A DNA stretch of 64,000 nt from the NCBI GenBank assembly GCA_963693025.1, contig OY843749.1, forward strand, positions 2,046,001 through 2,110,000. Direction: 5' to 3'. The notes under the pieces were generated by a model. That model was not told the origin of the DNA. It worked only from the letters and a program-made list of their open reading frames with translations, and made no database searches. Each line of letters starts with the position of its first letter. The first letter of the stretch is position 1. Shown here in pieces: positions 60,633-64,000 of the stretch. The DNA comes from JAHRAW01 sp963693025. GTDB taxonomy: Bacteria; Pseudomonadota; Gammaproteobacteria; Arenicellales; Poriferihabitantaceae. The position numbers and the translations under genes were made by a program.

Positions 60633-62648
60633 ATGTCCCACCAACTCGGAATCGACACCGGCGGAACCTACACCGACGCCGTCATCATCGACGCCGCCCG
60701 GAATGTCGTCGCCAAGAACAAGAGTTTGACCACCGGCTACGACCTGACCATCGGCATCGGCAACGCGCTCGGCGGTCTGCCGCCCGACTTGCTTGCGGCG
60801 GTCAATCTAGTGGCGTTGTCCACCACGCTGTCAACCAACTCGGTGGTCGAGGGTCGCGGCGCGCCGGTGGCGATTTTGTTGCCCGGATACAACCAACAAC
60901 AGGTGGTCAAAAGCGGGCTTTACGAAATCCTTGAGCGCGATTTGGTCACGCTCCTCGACGGCGGCCACACCGCCATCGGCGATGAACTCACCCCGCTGGA
61001 CACCGAACTCGCCGCCGCCAAAATTGTCGAGCAGCAGGACAGGGTGTCGGCGTTCGCCGTCTCCGGGCTGTTCGCCACGCGCAACGCCGCGCACGAATGC
61101 GCGCTGCGCCAACTGGTGACCGACTTGAGCGGCAAGCCGGTCGCCTGCGGCCACGAGTTGGCGACCAGCCTGGGGGCGCCGCGGCGGGCGTTGACCGCGG
61201 CGCTGAACGCGCGCATGATTTTGTATATCCAGACCCTGATTGCGTCGGTGGAAACCATGCTGCGGCGGTGCCATATCGCCGCGCCGCTGATGATCGTCAA
61301 GGGCGACGGCTCGCTGGTGAACGCGCAGACCGCATTGCGCCAGCCGGTCGCCACGGTGCTGTCGGGACCGGCGGCGAGCGTCATCGGCGCGTGCGCGTTG
61401 AGCGGGCGGCGCGACGCCATCGTGGTCGATATGGGCGGCACCACCACCGACATCGCCATCGTCACCGACGGCCAGCCGGAGTTGTGCGAGGACGGCGCGC
61501 GCATCGGCGACTGGCAGCCGATGATTGAGGCGATTCGGGTTTTTTCCGTCGGCCTCGGCGGCGACAGCGAAGTGCGGTTCAAGGGCAAACTCGCGCTGTC
61601 GCACCGCCGCGTGGTGCCGATGAGTCTGCTGGCGCATCAATTCCCCGACGTGCTGCCGAAACTGGAGCGGCAGTTGCGCGGTCCGCCGAGCCCGCGCAAC
61701 AACCGCTTCGCGTTGCGATTGCAGAAAAACGAAGCGTTGCTTCGTCAACTGAACGCGACCCAGCGGGCGGCCTGGGACGCGCTGGAAGCGGGACCGATTG
61801 AACTCGAGTCGCTCGCCGATTCCGACCGCCCGCGACTGCGCGCGCTGGCGGCGATGGAGCGCATGGGGCTGGTCATTTACAGCGGCTTCACGCCCTCCGA
61901 CGCCACGCACATGCTCGGCATGAGCGCGCACTGGAACGCGCAGGCGGCGGAACTGGGCGCGAAAATCTGGGCGCGGCAGATGCGCCATCTCTACGGTTGC
62001 GGCGACTGGCCCGCGGGCGATGCGACCTTGCCGTGCAAGCAGGTGTTCGACTTGGTTGCCGGGGAAATTAGCCAAAAACTGATTGAAGCCGCTTTGAACC
62101 AGCACGGCAAACTGCTCGATTCCAAAGCGCGCAATCTGACGCAGTTACTGAGCGACATCATACTCGGCGGCGAGCGCGGGACGCGCGCCGTCAAGCCGCT
62201 GTTCCAACTTGAATTCGCCACCGGCTACCCGGTCGTGGCGGTCGGCGGACCGGCGCGCGATTATTTCCCCGCCGTGGCCGCGCTGCTGGGCGTGGAATTA
62301 CACCTGCCCCCGCACGCGGAAACCGCCAACGCCGTCGGCGCGGCGCTGGGCGTGGTCGTGCAAATCTCCCACGTGACCGTCACCCAGCCGGAATTCGGCG
62401 TGTTCTATTTGTTCCACAACGAGCAGCCGATGGTTTTCAACCAACTGGAGCCGGCTATGGAAAAGGCGGTTGAGATCGCCACGCGTGAAGCGTCCGGCAT
62501 GGCTGAGTTAGCCGGCGCTACGTCGATTGAAACGCGCGTCAAGCGGGCTGGTAATCATGTCAAGCACGATATAGATGGGGAGTTGTTTGTTAGCGCCACG
62601 GTTACCGCCATAGCGACCGGGCGGCCTGATTGTTTGTTGGATTCTTGA
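60633..62648 (+). CDS. hydantoinase/oxoprolinase family protein (HyuA-like)
   Basis: 671 aa. The N-terminal Hydant_A_N domain opens GIDTGGTYTDAVIIDAA. The central hydantoinase A domain has AATVLSGPAAS-type sequence (VLSGPAASVIGACALS) and DMGGTTTDIAIVTDGQ, the ASKHA-fold ATP-binding motifs. Members hydrolyse hydantoins, oxoproline or carboxylate acetone; no HyuB partner is adjacent. A spacer of CCACCGCCA-type repeats lies upstream (60550-60620). Confidence 0.9.
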   Translation: MSHQLGIDTGGTYTDAVIIDAARNVVAKNKSLTTGYDLTIGIGNALGGLPPDLLAAVNLVALSTTLSTNSVVEGRGAPVAILLPGYNQQQVVKSGLYEILERDLVTLLDGGHTAIGDELTPLDTELAAAKIVEQQDRVSAFAVSGLFATRNAAHECALRQLVTDLSGKPVACGHELATSLGAPRRALTAALNARMILYIQTLIASVETMLRRCHIAAPLMIVKGDGSLVNAQTALRQPVATVLSGPAASVIGACALSGRRDAIVVDMGGTTTDIAIVTDGQPELCEDGARIGDWQPMIEAIRVFSVGLGGDSEVRFKGKLALSHRRVVPMSLLAHQFPDVLPKLERQLRGPPSPRNNRFALRLQKNEALLRQLNATQRAAWDALEAGPIELESLADSDRPRLRALAAMERMGLVIYSGFTPSDATHMLGMSAHWNAQAAELGAKIWARQMRHLYGCGDWPAGDATLPCKQVFDLVAGEISQKLIEAALNQHGKLLDSKARNLTQLLSDIILGGERGTRAVKPLFQLEFATGYPVVAVGGPARDYFPAVAALLGVELHLPPHAETANAVGAALGVVVQISHVTVTQPEFGVFYLFHNEQPMVFNQLEPAMEKAVEIATREASGMAELAGATSIETRVKRAGNHVKHDIDGELFVSATVTAIATGRPDCLLDS

Positions 62649-62687
62649 TATGTGTGCTTCTTCGGGCTGGCGCGGAAACCAACTACG

Positions 62688-62805
62688 CGTCATTCTCGAG
62701 CGTTAGTGTCCGTTAGTCGCCGCGCTTTTTCTTTTAAGCGGCGGCTTACGGACACTTTGTCCGTAGGCCGCTGGCGCGGCAACGGACACTAACGCTCGAT
62801 GACGA
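62688..62805. repeat. intergenic palindromic repeat, short symmetric copy
   Basis: CGTCATTCTCGAGCGTTAGT at the left and AACGGACACTAACGCTCGAT at the right make this copy a near-perfect palindrome built from two left modules. The GCGGCGGC stem is complete on the left and reduced on the right. Confidence 0.88.
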
Positions 62806-62834
62806 GTTGTGGGGGGTTATTTTTGGCAATTATA

Positions 62835-62995
62835 TAGGAAAGTTGACAAAGCACTACTAGCGATGCCAAAGCATCACAACAAAATACCATCCGCGAACAA
62901 ATACGACCTGAAAAGGCGCTTCAAATTAGATGTTATTGGTGGACAACCAGTAATGAGAGAAATCAAATAGTTATCGAATTTTGTCAACTTTCCTA
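62835..62995. mobile_element. 161-bp MITE-like element with 16-bp terminal inverted repeats
   Basis: Perfect inverted ends TAGGAAAGTTGACAAA and TTTGTCAACTTTCCTA. The interior is AT-rich and holds a 35-codon ORF (62863-62970, MPKHHNKIPSANKYDLKRRF). No transposase fits, so it would be non-autonomous. No clear target duplication is seen beyond TA at both outer borders. The right end coincides with the last codons of the MORN-protein gene. Confidence 0.6.
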
Positions 62996-63522
62996 CATAA
63001 ACCTCTTTCCTTTATCAATTTGCTGTTCGAATATTCGTAGCATGTATGACGACCATCGCGTGTTTTTTCCCACAAGCCATGCTTCTTGCTGTTCACCACA
63101 GGACCAACCCACACATCACCATTCGCATACCGTTCTTCCCACTGCCCATGTCCCTCGCCGTCCACATAAGAACCACTCCACACAGCACCCTCAAACCAAA
63201 GTTTCCATTGCCCATTACGCTTGCCGTTTATATATGAACCAATGCCGTATGCTGTTTTTGTGTCTCTATTACCCACATACTCCGATGTGTATTTTCCGCG
63301 TCCATGCGCTTTTCCCGCTTGACACTGACCGGACCAAGTGGCAGTTTCTTCGTTTGACACTTCGCGATCCCAAATATAACAATTGTCGTGGTTTTCTACC
63401 TTCAGCCAGCATGGTGGGTCGCCTTCCAAAGTCGGCATTTCACACTGCGGTGTGAGTTCAGTATGCTCATGTTCACAAGCGGCGGCAAACAAAGCGATGG
63501 TGGCAATGATGGTCGGTTTCAT
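62971..63522 (-). CDS. MORN-repeat lipoprotein
   Basis: 183 aa with a lipoprotein-like signal (MKPTIIATIALFAAAC). The mature part has MORN-like units (YINGKRNGQWKLWFEGAVWS, YVDGEGHGQWEERYANGDVW, VVNSKKHGLWEKTRDGRH). Six or more Cys lie before and after the repeats. The last ~8 codons (CRKVDKIR) are encoded by the end of the MITE-like element, so the natural C-terminus may have been replaced. Function unknown. Confidence 0.75.
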   Translation of the reverse strand: MKPTIIATIALFAAACEHEHTELTPQCEMPTLEGDPPCWLKVENHDNCYIWDREVSNEETATWSGQCQAGKAHGRGKYTSEYVGNRDTKTAYGIGSYINGKRNGQWKLWFEGAVWSGSYVDGEGHGQWEERYANGDVWVGPVVNSKKHGLWEKTRDGRHTCYEYSNSKLIKERGLCRKVDKIR

Positions 63523-63601
63523 TGTTGGGCGTTTTGTCGTGTTAGTGAGATGATTAAAGCAAAACTCTCATTGATGTCAACTTTTCGCGCCCGATAGAAA
63601 A

Positions 63602-64000
63602 TCAGCAACCCGCCCGCAAACGCGGGCAATCCGTCCAAACCGGATGTGGCGTTAAACCGTAAGCGATGCGCACATACACCCACGCATGCGGATTGCGGTC
63701 GGGGAGACTGCTGTCACCATCGCGCCAAATTCCATGCGAATAAATGTTGGTGAGGCCACCGTAGCCGGATGTCAGGGAAAATGATAATCCTTGCCAATCG
63801 GCTCGCGCCACCCGCAAGGTGGCATCAATGCCCCACTGCTTATCATCTCCACTATCACCGCTAATTCCATCGCCCGCCCATGCGCGGCTGTCCACGGTCA
63901 CTCCGTGCTTTGTGCTTCGGTAGCGCAACAAACCATCTATTTCCACGTTTGTGCCGTCAAATTCTCGGTTTCCGCCATAATTAAAAAAACCAACCCGCAT
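63602..64000 (-). CDS. outer-membrane beta-barrel (autotransporter-like) protein, C-terminal part
   Basis: About 132 codons to the stop at 63602; the gene enters from beyond the right edge. The alternating pattern of EFDGTNVEIDGLLRYRST, GVTVDSRAWAG, QWGIDATLRVA and GLSFSLTSGYGG reads as beta-strands of a large barrel, similar to autotransporter barrels in marine gammaproteobacteria. The last segment (HAWVYVRIAYGLTPHPVWTD) does not end in the usual aromatic residue, so the 3' end may be altered. Confidence 0.5.
   Translation of the reverse strand: MRVGFFNYGGNREFDGTNVEIDGLLRYRSTKHGVTVDSRAWAGDGISGDSGDDKQWGIDATLRVARADWQGLSFSLTSGYGGLTNIYSHGIWRDGDSSLPDRNPHAWVYVRIAYGLTPHPVWTDCPRLRAGC

Noticed and set aside
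60831..62105. Long open frame antisense to the hydantoinase gene
   Set aside because: Same composition effect. The sense strand has clear family motifs. The antisense frames over clpA (36346-37674) and over dxs (45665-46651) were rejected for the same reason.
1..64000. Prophage or rRNA/tRNA genes
   Set aside because: No structural phage genes, integrase or rRNA-like sequence were seen. I noticed no tRNA cloverleaf, but short tRNAs could be missed by eye.

Overview
The window reads as a piece of a GC-rich proteobacterial chromosome, most likely gammaproteobacterial. The supporting gene orders are rpmF-plsX-fabH-fabG-acpP-fabF-mltG-tmk-holB-ycfH, clpS-clpA, xseB-ispA-dxs and mutY-yggX. PurB is of the E. 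coli type and PyrD is class 2. The lineage is an inference; there is no rRNA in the window, and I saw no tRNA.

Layout. 1-6737 (minus) is a high-affinity branched-chain-amino-acid-type (HAAT/Liv) ABC transporter operon with one binding protein, two permease pairs and at least three ATPases, cut by the window start. 6841-16312 (minus) holds crotonyl-CoA carboxylase/reductase, a metallo-beta-lactamase-fold hydrolase, pyrD, an RluF-like pseudouridine synthase with a His-rich insert, purB, mnmA, a secreted protein of unknown function, a hicAB toxin-antitoxin pair, yggX and mutY. 16313-17735 is a low-GC islet. 17924-19515 is the 5' end of a YejA-like solute-binding-protein gene broken by an IS1595-type element. 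19819-25706 carries a dimethylglycine/sarcosine-dehydrogenase-like enzyme, a HAD phosphatase, a divergent HisA-like protein and a non-pyrrolysine MttB-family methyltransferase. 26650-35168 is the fatty-acid/cell-division cluster, lacking fabD and pabC. 35783-39139 is erpA, clpS, clpA and an encapsulated-ferritin-like gene without an encapsulin. 39630-43287 is a PhyH dioxygenase, a divergent DMT transporter/LysR pair, and a probable RiPP precursor with an NHLP-type leader. 43781-47779 is folE2, dxs, ispA and xseB, followed by fic, parE and a PD-(D/E)XK-like protein. 52535-55505 is a glycerate kinase and a low-GC restriction-modification remnant (C5-methyltransferase plus a GHKL ATPase cut by a second IS copy). 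56735-58004 is the 3' part of the same solute-binding-protein gene, fused out of frame to the end of a vWA-domain gene. The right end has low-GC orphan genes, a 4Fe-4S protein, a hydantoinase/oxoprolinase, a MORN-repeat lipoprotein and a partial beta-barrel protein.

Two features shape the whole window. First, a family of modular nested palindromes (about 100-210 bp per unit) fills eleven intergenic clusters and accounts for most gene-free stretches. Second, the two IS copies share a target duplication across about 38.6 kb: the 8 bp left of copy 1 equal the 8 bp right of copy 2, and joining them restores the solute-binding-protein frame. So the core-gene block between them has been moved, or was mis-joined in assembly, through IS copies. 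Functionally the accessory content points to a heterotroph using amino acids and methylated amines and C2/C4 acids, with a heavy load of repeats and small defence or toxin modules.
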